A stretch of 48,193 nucleotides of DNA from Acidimicrobiia bacterium (GTDB taxonomy: Bacteria; Actinomycetota; Acidimicrobiia; Acidimicrobiales; CATQHL01), in assembly GCA_009840735.1 (NCBI GenBank), contig VXNF01000090.1, forward strand, positions 1-48,193, given 5' to 3'. The notes under the pieces are model-generated. The model was not told the origin of the DNA. It saw only the letters and a program-made list of their open reading frames with translations, and searched no databases. A program made the translations under genes and the position numbers. This document shows positions 1-7,428 of the stretch, in pieces (the stretch's first letter is position 1; every line of letters starts with the position of its first letter).

Positions 1-33
1 ATTGCCTCTTGTCGCGGGGGCTCGGAGATGTGT

Positions 34-534
34 CTAACAGCCAGGCAGGGGGTCCGCGGGGCGCGAGGCCGGAGCGGAGGGTGGTCCCGGCGCGCGGCGC
101 GGCGGCGCCGGGATAGGAGGCGGCCTCAGCGGCGGCGCGGGCTCGGGTTGGACTGGCGGCGGTGGCGGTGGGTCGGGGGTCAGGTCCTCGGCTGGGTCGG
201 GCGGCGGAAGTTCAGCGAAGGTACCGGCGGTCACCCCGGCCGGGTCGAGGTCCAGCGACCGCAGCTCGTCGAGCAGCCCGGCGTCCGGTGCCGGTGGGGG
301 TGCTGCGGGCCGAGGCGGCGGAGGCGGCGGAGGCGGCGGAGCGTCGGCAGCGGGGGGCGGGTCGTCCTGGGCGGCCGCCGGCGCGGTGTCGTCAGGTTCG
401 GGCGCCGGAGCGCTCGCCACGTCGGGGCCGGCGGGCATCGGACGGCTTGTGAGCTGATCCAGGATGTGATCCACCCATGCCGGATCCGAAGGGTCCGAGG
501 GACGCGGGTCCCGCGGCGGCGGTTCTCGGGTCAT
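34..534 (-). CDS. Proline-rich hypothetical protein downstream of pafBC
   Basis: This is an ATG-started ORF of 166 residues with no recognisable family. A short N-terminal stretch (about residues 15-33, containing WVDHILDQLTSRP) and a central one (about 84-110, LLDELRSLDLDPAGVTAG) look like real amphipathic protein. The rest is Pro/Ala-rich low complexity, including a run of nine prolines near residue 66. It follows pafBC on the same strand with a 39-bp gap, the place tatA takes in Mycobacterium, but it has no membrane segment and is not TatA. No clear ribosome binding site precedes the ATG. High GC opens ORFs in several frames here, so existence is only moderately supported. The two non-repetitive islands favour a disordered, interaction-type protein. 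Confidence 0.42.
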   Translation of the reverse strand: MTREPPPRDPRPSDPSDPAWVDHILDQLTSRPMPAGPDVASAPAPEPDDTAPAAAQDDPPPAADAPPPPPPPPPRPAAPPPAPDAGLLDELRSLDLDPAGVTAGTFAELPPPDPAEDLTPDPPPPPPVQPEPAPPLRPPPIPAPPRRAPGPPSAPASRPADPLPGC

Positions 535-573
535 CGGGGCTCACCGTAACCGACCGATCCCTCTGCCCCGTGG

Positions 574-2547
574 CTATTCGCCGTAGCGCGCCAGGATTCG
601 TCGAGCCGCCGCCGCGCCGGGCGCCTGCGGCAGGCCCTCGCCCGCGACGACCCGGGCGGACGGTCCGGCTCGGAGCAGGAGCCGCTCCAGCCAGGCAACG
701 CCGCCGAGGCGCAGCCGCGCCAGGCAGGTCGAGCCGTCCCATTCGATCTGGCTGGCCGGGTAGTAGTCGAGGACCCAGTGAGCGGGTTCCGCCAGTGCCA
801 GCTCCACCCAGGGTCCTTCCGCGGCCCGATCCCAGACGGTGGCGGGCACCGGGCCGCGGGGCGGGTCGAAGGTCTCCTCTAGCAACTCCGCGGCGATGAC
901 CCGATCCACGCGGAAGACCCGCTCCCCGCCGCTGAGCCTGCAGAACGCCCGCACGTACCAGGCGCCCTCGTGGGCGAAGGTGCGGTGTGGCTCGATGACC
1001 CGGTCGGTGACGGCGTCGCGGTCGTAGCTGTAGTAGCGGATGGCTGCGAGACGATGATCTCGGCAGCCTTCTTGCAGCCGCAGCAGTGCCGCCGAGGTGG
1101 CGTCGCCCAGGCGGATCTCGAGGGTCTCGGCCAGGTTCACGCCGAGCGTCCGCGCCAACTTGGCCAGCCCGCGCCCCAGGGCGCTGTCCCCGGTGACGCC
1201 CAGCAGGCCGGCCGCGGCGACCAGCAGCGCCACCGCCTGGGGCGGCGTCAGGCGCAGCGGCCTGCGAAAATAGTCGGCGAAGTGAATCTGGACCCAGCCG
1301 TCCTCCACCTCCACCTCGATGAGGGCGTCGGGGGTGTAGGGGGGCACCCCCACCATGAACACCACCCGCTGCAGATCGTCCAGCAACCCGTCGGCGGGAT
1401 AGTCGAAGCGCTCGGTGACCTCAGCCAGCGTGGCGCCGCCTCGCTCCGCCACCCAGGGAATGAGCTGCAGGAGGCGCTGCATGCGCTCAGCCGAGCTCAG
1501 CCGTCGCGGCGCCCCGCCGCTGTCCGCCCGCGCAGGCGGAGTGCCGGCAGCCGGGGTGGGCGGAGGGCTGTCGGCTTGCGGCGGCCGGGCTGCTGCGGCG
1601 CCGGCAGTCGGCGCAGACCCCGCGGCGGCCACAGCTCGCAGCTTCTGGAGGAGCTTCTGGCGCAGCTCCGGGGGACCCACCAGCTCGGCGCGGTCCAACA
1701 GACCGAGGACGAAGTCCACGAGGGCGTCCGCGTTGGCCACCGGCAGGGCCAAGCGCAGCGATCCGTCGGGGCGGCGCTCGCAGCCCGCGTCCTGACCAAC
1801 CTGTCCCCGCACCCAGTCAGCCACATCCGCGTCCACCTCGACTTGCGCCGTCAAGGTCTCGTCGCCGATCTCCCACGGGGGCCGCTCGAGTCGCTCGGCG
1901 GGTCGCGGCCTCGGCGCGAACTCCCCCGCTGAGCCGACGGTCAAATCCGCGATGCGGTCCAACCGGAAGTGTCGCCAGGCGGCGCGCCCGCGGTCGTGGC
2001 CGCCCAGGTACCAGTGCCCGCGGGTGAAGTGCAGCCGCACCGGCTCCACGGCGCGCGCTTCGCCGCGGTGGCGGAACGAGACAGCGCGGCGCTCACTGAT
2101 CGCCCGGTACAAGACGGCGAGGTGCTCGTTGAAGGGGATGACCGCCAACTCCGCCGCCGGGTCGCCGTCGGGCGGGCGGCCCCCGAGCGCCCAGAAGGCG
2201 GTCTCGACCGAGGCACCCTCCAGGCGCACCGTCCGGGCCGCAAGGTGCAGCGCAGCACGCTCATCGGCAGCCAGATCCGGGTCCTCGAGGTAGTAGTCGC
2301 GGGGGTGGATCCGGTAGCCATCGGTGGGCGGATCGCTGCCGGGGACCGTCCCGGTGGTGATCGGGATGCCCATCTGGCGCAGCTCGCTCTTGTCGCGTTC
2401 GAAGGTGCGCCGGAAGGCCGCCTTGCCGCTGGCGTAGCCCGCTACCGCTGAAGCGATCTCTGCGGCCGGCAGCAGCCGCTCGGTGTTCAGCAGGGCCGCG
2501 GTCAGGTTCAGGAGCCGCTCCAGCTTGGCGCTGGCCGGCGCGCTCAC
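574..2547 (-). CDS. pafBC: PafBC: fused PafB-PafC WYL-domain transcriptional regulator
   Basis: The 657-residue protein contains two complete WYL-regulator units in one chain. Each has an N-terminal winged-helix-like segment (about 8-60 and 352-410) followed by a WYL domain (about 145-215, with WYLGG at 179-183; and about 495-560, with WYVRAF). A Pro/Ala linker at about 307-350 joins them. PafB and PafC are separate in mycobacteria and fused in some other actinobacteria; together they activate the LexA-independent DNA-damage response. The gene starts at GTG with AGGGG about 8 bases upstream, 13 bp after pafA, so it is co-transcribed and probably translationally coupled. Whether the WYL domains sense single-stranded nucleic acid here is inferred from the family. 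Confidence 0.9.
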   Translation of the reverse strand: MSAPASAKLERLLNLTAALLNTERLLPAAEIASAVAGYASGKAAFRRTFERDKSELRQMGIPITTGTVPGSDPPTDGYRIHPRDYYLEDPDLAADERAALHLAARTVRLEGASVETAFWALGGRPPDGDPAAELAVIPFNEHLAVLYRAISERRAVSFRHRGEARAVEPVRLHFTRGHWYLGGHDRGRAAWRHFRLDRIADLTVGSAGEFAPRPRPAERLERPPWEIGDETLTAQVEVDADVADWVRGQVGQDAGCERRPDGSLRLALPVANADALVDFVLGLLDRAELVGPPELRQKLLQKLRAVAAAGSAPTAGAAAARPPQADSPPPTPAAGTPPARADSGGAPRRLSSAERMQRLLQLIPWVAERGGATLAEVTERFDYPADGLLDDLQRVVFMVGVPPYTPDALIEVEVEDGWVQIHFADYFRRPLRLTPPQAVALLVAAAGLLGVTGDSALGRGLAKLARTLGVNLAETLEIRLGDATSAALLRLQEGCRDHRLAAIRYYSYDRDAVTDRVIEPHRTFAHEGAWYVRAFCRLSGGERVFRVDRVIAAELLEETFDPPRGPVPATVWDRAAEGPWVELALAEPAHWVLDYYPASQIEWDGSTCLARLRLGGVAWLERLLLRAGPSARVVAGEGLPQAPGAAAARRILARYGE

Positions 2548-2560
2548 CGCCGCTGCCCCT

Positions 2561-3943
2561 TCACAGCGAGGCGATCAGCTTCTCGACCCGCTCGTCGTGG
2601 GACTTGAACGGGTCCTTGCACAGGACCGTGCGCTGCGCCTGGTCGTTCAGCTTTAGATGCACCCAGTCCACGGTGTAGTCCCGCTTGCGCTCCTTGGCGC
2701 GCCGCACGAACTCCCCCCGTAGGCGGGCGCGCGTGGTCTGAGGGGGCTGGTTTATCGCCTCGACCACGTCCTCGTGGAGGCAGATCGACTCGACGAGCTC
2801 CCGCTCCTGCAGCTTGTAGAACAGTCCCCGGTCGCGGCTCACGTCGTGGTACTTCAGGTCCAGCAGCGCCAGGCGAGGATCGTCCCAGGTGAGCCCGTTG
2901 CGCTCCCGGTACCGGTTGATCAGGTGGTACTTGATTACCCAGTCGCATTCCCGGTCGAGGCTGAGAGGGTCCGTCTCGAGGCGCTCCAGGCAGTGCCCCC
3001 ACATCTGCAGGGCGCGCTTCTGCTCCACGCCGATGTCGAACCGGGCGGAGAACTCCTGCGCCCGCTCGAAGTACTCCCGCTGGATGTCCAGGGCGCTCAT
3101 CTGCCGCCCGTTGGCTAAGCGCACCCGCCGCCAGGGCCGAGTGCCTTCGCTGACCTTCTCGAAGTCGTCGTGGCTGATCTCCCGGATCGCTCGAATGGGG
3201 TTCTCGAGGGTCATGTCCCGCAGCACGATCGACGGCTCCTCCATCATCTGCAGCAGGATGCTGCAGGCCCCGACCTTCAGGAACGTGGCGTACTCGCTCA
3301 TGTTGGAGTCGCCCACGATGACGTGCAGGCGCCGGAACAGCTCGGCGTTGGCATGGGGCTCGTCGCGTGTGTTGATGATCGGGCGGGAACGCGTGGTGGC
3401 GCTGGACACGCCCTCCCAGATGTGCTCGGCGCGCTGGCTGATGCAGTACTTGGCGCCGCGGGGAGTCACCAGGATCTTGCCGGCGCCGGCGAAGATCTGC
3501 CTAGTCACCAGGAACGGGATCAGCACCTCGCTGTACTCGGAGAGGTCCTCGCGGCGGTCCGTGAGATAGTTCTCGTGGCAGCCGTAGGAGTTCCCCGCCG
3601 AGTCGGTGTTGTTCTTGAAGAGATAGATCTCGCCGCGCATGCCGTCGGCGTTGAGGCGCTCCTGGGCGTGGGCCACCTGTTGGACCAGCACCAGCTCGCC
3701 GGCGCGGTCGTGTGCCGTCAGGTCGTACAGCGAGTCGCACTCGGGGGTGGCGTACTCGGGGTGCGAGCCGACGTCGAGGTAGAGCCGGGCGCCGTTGGCC
3801 AGGAACACGTTGCTGCTGCGCCCCCACGACACCACCCGACGGAACAGGTAGCGCGCTACTTCATCGGGGCTGAGGCGGCGCTGGCTGCCGAGTGTGAAAG
3901 TGACGCCGTACTCGTTCTCGATCCCGTAGATGCGCCGCTGCAC
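2561..3943 (-). CDS. pafA: Pup--protein ligase PafA
   Basis: PafA uses ATP to phosphorylate the C-terminal Glu of Pup and attaches it to substrate lysines by an isopeptide bond. The 460 residues match the family along their length: GIENEYG near the start with the metal-binding Glu9, [16 protein letters not shown] with the catalytic-base Asp57, [20 protein letters not shown] around residue 107, and the conserved end [20 protein letters not shown]. The start is GTG, giving MQRRIYGIE as in Mycobacterium. It lies 11 bp after prcA and 17 bp before pafBC on the same strand. Both Pup partners encoded upstream end in the Gly-Gly-Glu form that PafA uses directly. Confidence 0.97.
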   Translation of the reverse strand: MQRRIYGIENEYGVTFTLGSQRRLSPDEVARYLFRRVVSWGRSSNVFLANGARLYLDVGSHPEYATPECDSLYDLTAHDRAGELVLVQQVAHAQERLNADGMRGEIYLFKNNTDSAGNSYGCHENYLTDRREDLSEYSEVLIPFLVTRQIFAGAGKILVTPRGAKYCISQRAEHIWEGVSSATTRSRPIINTRDEPHANAELFRRLHVIVGDSNMSEYATFLKVGACSILLQMMEEPSIVLRDMTLENPIRAIREISHDDFEKVSEGTRPWRRVRLANGRQMSALDIQREYFERAQEFSARFDIGVEQKRALQMWGHCLERLETDPLSLDRECDWVIKYHLINRYRERNGLTWDDPRLALLDLKYHDVSRDRGLFYKLQERELVESICLHEDVVEAINQPPQTTRARLRGEFVRRAKERKRDYTVDWVHLKLNDQAQRTVLCKDPFKSHDERVEKLIASL

Positions 3944-3954
3944 GGTTTGGCCGC

Positions 3955-4641
3955 CTAGCTCGCGGCGTCCAGCAGTCTGTCCACCTCGGCGGCGGGCAGG
4001 CGGCGGAAGCAGCGACGGCCGAGCGTGGCGTCGAGGGTGGCCACCTCGAGGTCGTCGGCCACGAGCGTGCGCTCCGGCCCGGCGAGGGCACCCACCGCGG
4101 CCGCCAGCGCGGCCCCGATCCCCGCGCCGGGGTCGTGGCTGTCGCCGAGGCGCTCCGAGATGGCCTCGGCCTCACCGCCGAGCACCGACCAGAGGCTCTC
4201 GTCGTTGACTGTGCCGTCGTAGAGGATGTGGAACAGCTGCTCGTTGCCGGGTGCCTCGCCCAGCTCGGCCACGAGGATCTCCACCTCCATGGGCTTCATC
4301 TCGTGGGTGAAGATCTGGCCGAGTATCTGGGCGTAATGGTTGGCCAGGCTGCGGGCCTCCACGTCTGAGCGGCTGTAGGCGTAGCCCTTCAAGTCGGCGT
4401 GGCGCACGCCCGCGATGCGCAGCTGGTCGAACTCGTTGTACTTGCCCACCCCGGCGAAGGCGATGCGGTCGTAGATCTCGCTGACCTTGCGCAGCGTGTT
4501 CGAGACGTTCTCCGCGCACAGCAGGACGCCGTCTCGATAGGTCACCGCCACGAGGCTCTTGCCGCGGGCGATCCCCTTGCGGGCGTAGTCCGCCCGGTCC
4601 TTCATGATCTGCTCGGGGGCCACGTAGAACGGCATGTTCAT
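3955..4641 (-). CDS. prcA: 20S proteasome alpha subunit PrcA
   Basis: PrcA forms the outer heptameric rings of the actinobacterial 20S core and carries the gate that Arc/Mpa docks on. The 228-residue protein begins [29 protein letters not shown], the typical alpha-subunit N-terminus of gating segment plus H0 helix; that segment spans residues 1-29. It continues with the usual fold ([47 protein letters not shown]). As in other alpha subunits there is no N-terminal nucleophile Thr. The C-terminal 60 residues are Ala/Leu-rich and more divergent. A GGGAG-type ribosome site lies about 10 bases before the ATG; Met3 is a possible alternative. It sits between prcB (45-bp gap) and pafA. Confidence 0.95.
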   Translation of the reverse strand: MNMPFYVAPEQIMKDRADYARKGIARGKSLVAVTYRDGVLLCAENVSNTLRKVSEIYDRIAFAGVGKYNEFDQLRIAGVRHADLKGYAYSRSDVEARSLANHYAQILGQIFTHEMKPMEVEILVAELGEAPGNEQLFHILYDGTVNDESLWSVLGGEAEAISERLGDSHDPGAGIGAALAAAVGALAGPERTLVADDLEVATLDATLGRRCFRRLPAAEVDRLLDAAS

Positions 4642-4686
4642 GGCCGGCTCCCGGCTGGTCGCGGTCCCGCTGAGGCGGCCCGGCGC

Positions 4687-5580
4687 TCAGGCCGCATCGT
4701 CGGGGACCGCTTCGGTCGGGGCGTCGGCTGACCTGCCTGCGGGTGCGCCCGCGGGGCCGTCGGAGGGGGCGTCTGCGAGGCCGTCGGCGGGGGCGAGGAG
4801 CGCCCGGAAGCGCGCTTCGACGGTGGCGTCGTCGAGCCGCTGGTAGCCGTCGGCGTCGATGTTCGCCACGACGGGGAAGATGCCCCGCACGAGGTCGGGT
4901 CCGCCGGTGGCGGCGTCCTCGTCGGCCGCCTCGAAGAGTGCGGAGACAGCGAGGTCGACGGCGTCCGCCGGCGGCAGGCCGGGGCGGAAGCCCAGCTTCA
5001 CGACCGTGCCGGCGTGAAGGCTCCCCGAGCCGCCGGCGGCGAAGTCCTGCTCCTCGTAGCGACCCCCGGTGACGTCGTACTGGAACAGCCGCCCGCAGCC
5101 GCAGCGCTCGTCCCAGCCGGCGAACAGCGGCACGACGACGAGGCCGCGCAGCGCCGAAGCGAAGTTGGCCCGCACCATCTGGCTCAGCTGGTTGGCCTGG
5201 CCCTCCAGGCTGAGCGGCTGCCCCTCGACCTTCTCGTAGTGCTCGAGCTGCAGCTGGAACAGGCGCACCATCTCCATAGACGGGCCGGCCGCGCCCGCGA
5301 TGGCGACCCCAGCGTGGCGGCCCGCGGGGTACACCTTTTCGATGGTGCGGTGGCTGATGAGGTTCCCCGCCGTGGCCCGCCGGTCACCCGCCATGACCAC
5401 GCCGTCGCGGTGACGCAACGCCACCACCGTGGTGGCATGGGCCACGGCGGGCAGATCGCGGTCGACTCCGGCGAGGCCGTCGAGGCGGTGTCCCGCGGCG
5501 GCCAGCAGAGCGGTGAAGCTGGGGCCCGGGTCCTCGCCGCCGACGAAGCTAGGCAGGCTCGGCAGCCGCGGCATGATCAT
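4687..5580 (-). CDS. prcB: 20S proteasome beta subunit PrcB (Thr protease)
   Basis: PrcB is the catalytic subunit of the 20S core, made as a precursor that self-cleaves before the nucleophile threonine. The propeptide is residues 1-49 and the mature protein should begin at Thr50 (TTVVALRHRDGVVMAGDRRA). Counting from Thr50, the catalytic partners Asp17 and Lys33 (in IEKVYP) are present. The residue before the cleavage site is Ala49, where Gly is expected; the codon reads gcc. After about residue 260 there is a low-complexity Ala/Pro/Asp tail absent from classical PrcB. The start ATG is the right-hand border of the 97-bp duplication, so prcB and the mini-pup ORF share nearly the same leader. 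Confidence 0.95.
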   Translation of the reverse strand: MIMPRLPSLPSFVGGEDPGPSFTALLAAAGHRLDGLAGVDRDLPAVAHATTVVALRHRDGVVMAGDRRATAGNLISHRTIEKVYPAGRHAGVAIAGAAGPSMEMVRLFQLQLEHYEKVEGQPLSLEGQANQLSQMVRANFASALRGLVVVPLFAGWDERCGCGRLFQYDVTGGRYEEQDFAAGGSGSLHAGTVVKLGFRPGLPPADAVDLAVSALFEAADEDAATGGPDLVRGIFPVVANIDADGYQRLDDATVEARFRALLAPADGLADAPSDGPAGAPAGRSADAPTEAVPDDAA

Positions 5581-5769
5581 GGCGTTGAGGCTACTCGCCG
5601 CCCTTTTGGATGCAGGGCTGGACGAACTCTTCGGCGTTGGTCTCGAGCACCTCGTCGATCTCGTCGAGCAGGCTCATGGCGTTGGGGCTACTCGCCGCCC
5701 TTTTGGATGTAGGAGTTCACGAACTCTTCGGCGTTGGTCTCGAGCACCTCGTCGATCTCGTCGAGCAGG
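5577..5769. repeat. Tandem duplication (period 97 bp) of the pup 3' end and prcB leader
   Basis: Positions 5577-5672 and 5674-5769 align over 96 bases with 90 identities by hand count. The unit covers the last 27 codons of pup, its stop codon, the 10-base spacer and the ATG of the next gene. One difference lies in the spacer; the other five fall within 11 bases (about 5612-5622 against 5709-5719). Everything else is identical, so the duplication is either young or kept uniform by conversion. Confidence 0.95.
5591..5677 (-). CDS. Mini-Pup: 28-residue Pup C-terminal paralog ending in GGE
   Basis: This small ORF was made by the tandem duplication between pup and prcB. It begins at an ATG that copies the prcB start codon, reads [19 protein letters not shown], then QPCIQKGGE, and stops at TAG. 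It corresponds to Pup residues 39-65: the helical part that binds PafA/Dop plus the Gly-Gly-Glu conjugation end. It lacks the N-terminal half that Arc/Mpa needs to start unfolding. The only amino-acid changes from Pup are the first two residues and NSY to QPC just before IQKGGE. The 13 bases upstream of its ATG differ by one from those before prcB, so initiation should be as good as for prcB. No other start exists in this frame, because a stop lies upstream. Translation and function are inference; it could be a fortuitous by-product. Confidence 0.6.
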   Translation of the reverse strand: MSLLDEIDEVLETNAEEFVQPCIQKGGE

Positions 5770-5885
5770 TCGTCCAGTTCCGCCTTGAGGCGCTCGCCGC
5801 TGCGGCCTGCGCCGGGCTGCGACGCCGCCGCCTCGGACTCGGCGCTCGACCGCGACGGCTTTTGGATCCGCTCTCGTTCAGCCAT
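5688..5885 (-). CDS. pup: Prokaryotic ubiquitin-like protein Pup (GGE form)
   Basis: Pup is the small disordered tag that PafA attaches to lysines to mark proteins for the proteasome. From the ATG chosen here it has 65 residues: a disordered, charged N-terminus starting [20 protein letters not shown], then the coiled-coil and ligase-binding part [20 protein letters not shown], and the end [11 protein letters not shown]. The last codon is gag (Glu), so it needs no deamidation by Dop before ligation, unlike the GGQ form of mycobacteria. A GTG 15 bases upstream (end at 5900) could add five residues, but MAERE fits the family better. It lies 18 bp after dop and 10 bp before the mini-pup ATG. Confidence 0.96.
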   Translation of the reverse strand: MAERERIQKPSRSSAESEAAASQPGAGRSGERLKAELDDLLDEIDEVLETNAEEFVNSYIQKGGE

Positions 5886-5903
5886 GGCTCTGGCGCCCAC
5901 CCG

Positions 5904-7409
5904 TCACTGCTGAAGCCTCCCGATGAGGTCGGCCGGGGTCTGACAGTCGTCGAACAAGCTAGCTGTATGTTGCTCGGTTCCGCGGGCAGGCTCCATCATG
6001 GGGACCCGGCGCAGCGTCTCGCCGCCGAGGTCGAACACCACCGAGTCCCAGTTCGCAGCCACCACATGCGGGGCGAACTGCTGCAGGCAGCGGCCCCGGA
6101 AGTAGGCCCTCGTGTCCGGCGGGGGGTTCGTGGCGGCCCAGGAGACCTCCTCGGGATCGACGAGCCGCTCCAGCGCCAAGCGGTTCGCCACAGACCGCTC
6201 GGGGCGCAGGTCGTGGTATTGCAGATCGAGCGCCCGCAGTCGGGAATCGGTCCAGTCGCAACCGTTGCGGGCGCCGTAGGCGTCCAGCAGCCGGTACTTG
6301 GCTGCCCAGTCCACGGTGGTGGCGGGGCTGAGCGGGTCGGCCTCCAGTTCGCCCAGCACGGCCTCCCAGCGAGCCAGCACCTGCTCGGCCACCTCGCCGC
6401 CCACCCCGTCGGTTCCGAGGTCGTCGCAACACTTGGCGCAGCGCTCGAACAGCTCCCACTGCACGTCGAGGGCGGTGACGCTGGCGCCGTCGGCCAGGAG
6501 GAACGGGCGGCGCAGGCTCAGGTCGCAGCTCACGGCCCGGATGGCCGCCACGGGCGCGGCGAGGCACAGATCCTCGGGGAACAGGCCCCGCTCCACGAGG
6601 GCCAGCACCAAGACCGTGGTCCCGACCTTCAAGAACGTGGCCACCTCGGAGATGTTGGCGTCGCCCACGATGACGTGCAGCCGCCGGTAGTGCCGGGCAT
6701 CGGCGTGCGGTTCGTCGCGGGTGTTCACGATCGGGCGCTTCAGCGTCGTCTCGAGCCCCACTTCCTCCTCGAAGAAATCGGCCCGCTGGCTGAGCTGGAA
6801 CGGGACCGAGGAGCGCTCGGTGCCGGCCGCTTCGGTGCCCACCTTGCCGGCGCCGCAGAAGATCTGCCGGGTGACGAAGTGGGGCGTGGCCCCATGCACG
6901 ATCTGGCTGAAGGGGACGGCGCGGTCCATGAGGTAGTTCTCGTGGCAGCCGTAGGAGTTGCCCTTGCCGTCGGAGTTGTTCTTGTAGACGACGAGCTCCT
7001 GACCGGCCGGCAGCAGCGCCCGCGCCGCCTCCATGGAGCGTTGCGCGATGAGGTCGGCGGCGCGGTCCCAGACCACGGCGCTGCGGGCGTCAGCGCACTC
7101 CGGTCCGGAGATCTCGGGGTGGGCGTGGTCCACGTAGTAGCGGGCGCCGTTGGTCAGCACGGCGTTGACGAGGTGGGTCTCGGGCTCGTAGTCGAGGTCC
7201 CCGCCGCCGACGCCGCGGGCGTCCCGGCCCGGCATCTCGTCCTCGAAGTCCCACTCGACGCGCGCCATGGGCGAGCCGGGGGCGTGCTGAAGGCCGGACA
7301 GGTAGGCGTTGATCAGCAGGGACGAGGCGGTGATCGGGTTGGACTCCTCGGCGCCGCGATGGGCGATTCCGTACTCGGTCTCGAGTCCGCAGATCTTGGG
7401 GACGACCAC
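5904..7409 (-). CDS. dop: Depupylase/deamidase Dop
   Basis: Dop removes Pup from substrates and, where Pup ends in Gln, deamidates it. The 501 residues start at GTG and show the PafA/Dop fold: CGLETEYGI at 7-15 with the metal-binding Glu, YYVDHAHPEISGPEC with nucleophile Asp94, [20 protein letters not shown] around 140-160, and [20 protein letters not shown] around 250. The Dop-loop insertion missing from PafA, roughly residues 40-77 (DEMPGRDARGVGGGDLDYEP), distinguishes it from the ligase. Pup in this genome already ends in Glu, so Dop should act only as a depupylase. It starts 19 bp after the arc stop and is followed by pup. Confidence 0.96.
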   Translation of the reverse strand: MVVPKICGLETEYGIAHRGAEESNPITASSLLINAYLSGLQHAPGSPMARVEWDFEDEMPGRDARGVGGGDLDYEPETHLVNAVLTNGARYYVDHAHPEISGPECADARSAVVWDRAADLIAQRSMEAARALLPAGQELVVYKNNSDGKGNSYGCHENYLMDRAVPFSQIVHGATPHFVTRQIFCGAGKVGTEAAGTERSSVPFQLSQRADFFEEEVGLETTLKRPIVNTRDEPHADARHYRRLHVIVGDANISEVATFLKVGTTVLVLALVERGLFPEDLCLAAPVAAIRAVSCDLSLRRPFLLADGASVTALDVQWELFERCAKCCDDLGTDGVGGEVAEQVLARWEAVLGELEADPLSPATTVDWAAKYRLLDAYGARNGCDWTDSRLRALDLQYHDLRPERSVANRLALERLVDPEEVSWAATNPPPDTRAYFRGRCLQQFAPHVVAANWDSVVFDLGGETLRRVPMMEPARGTEQHTASLFDDCQTPADLIGRLQQ

Positions 7410-7428
7410 GTCGGGCGGGTCCGGGCGC

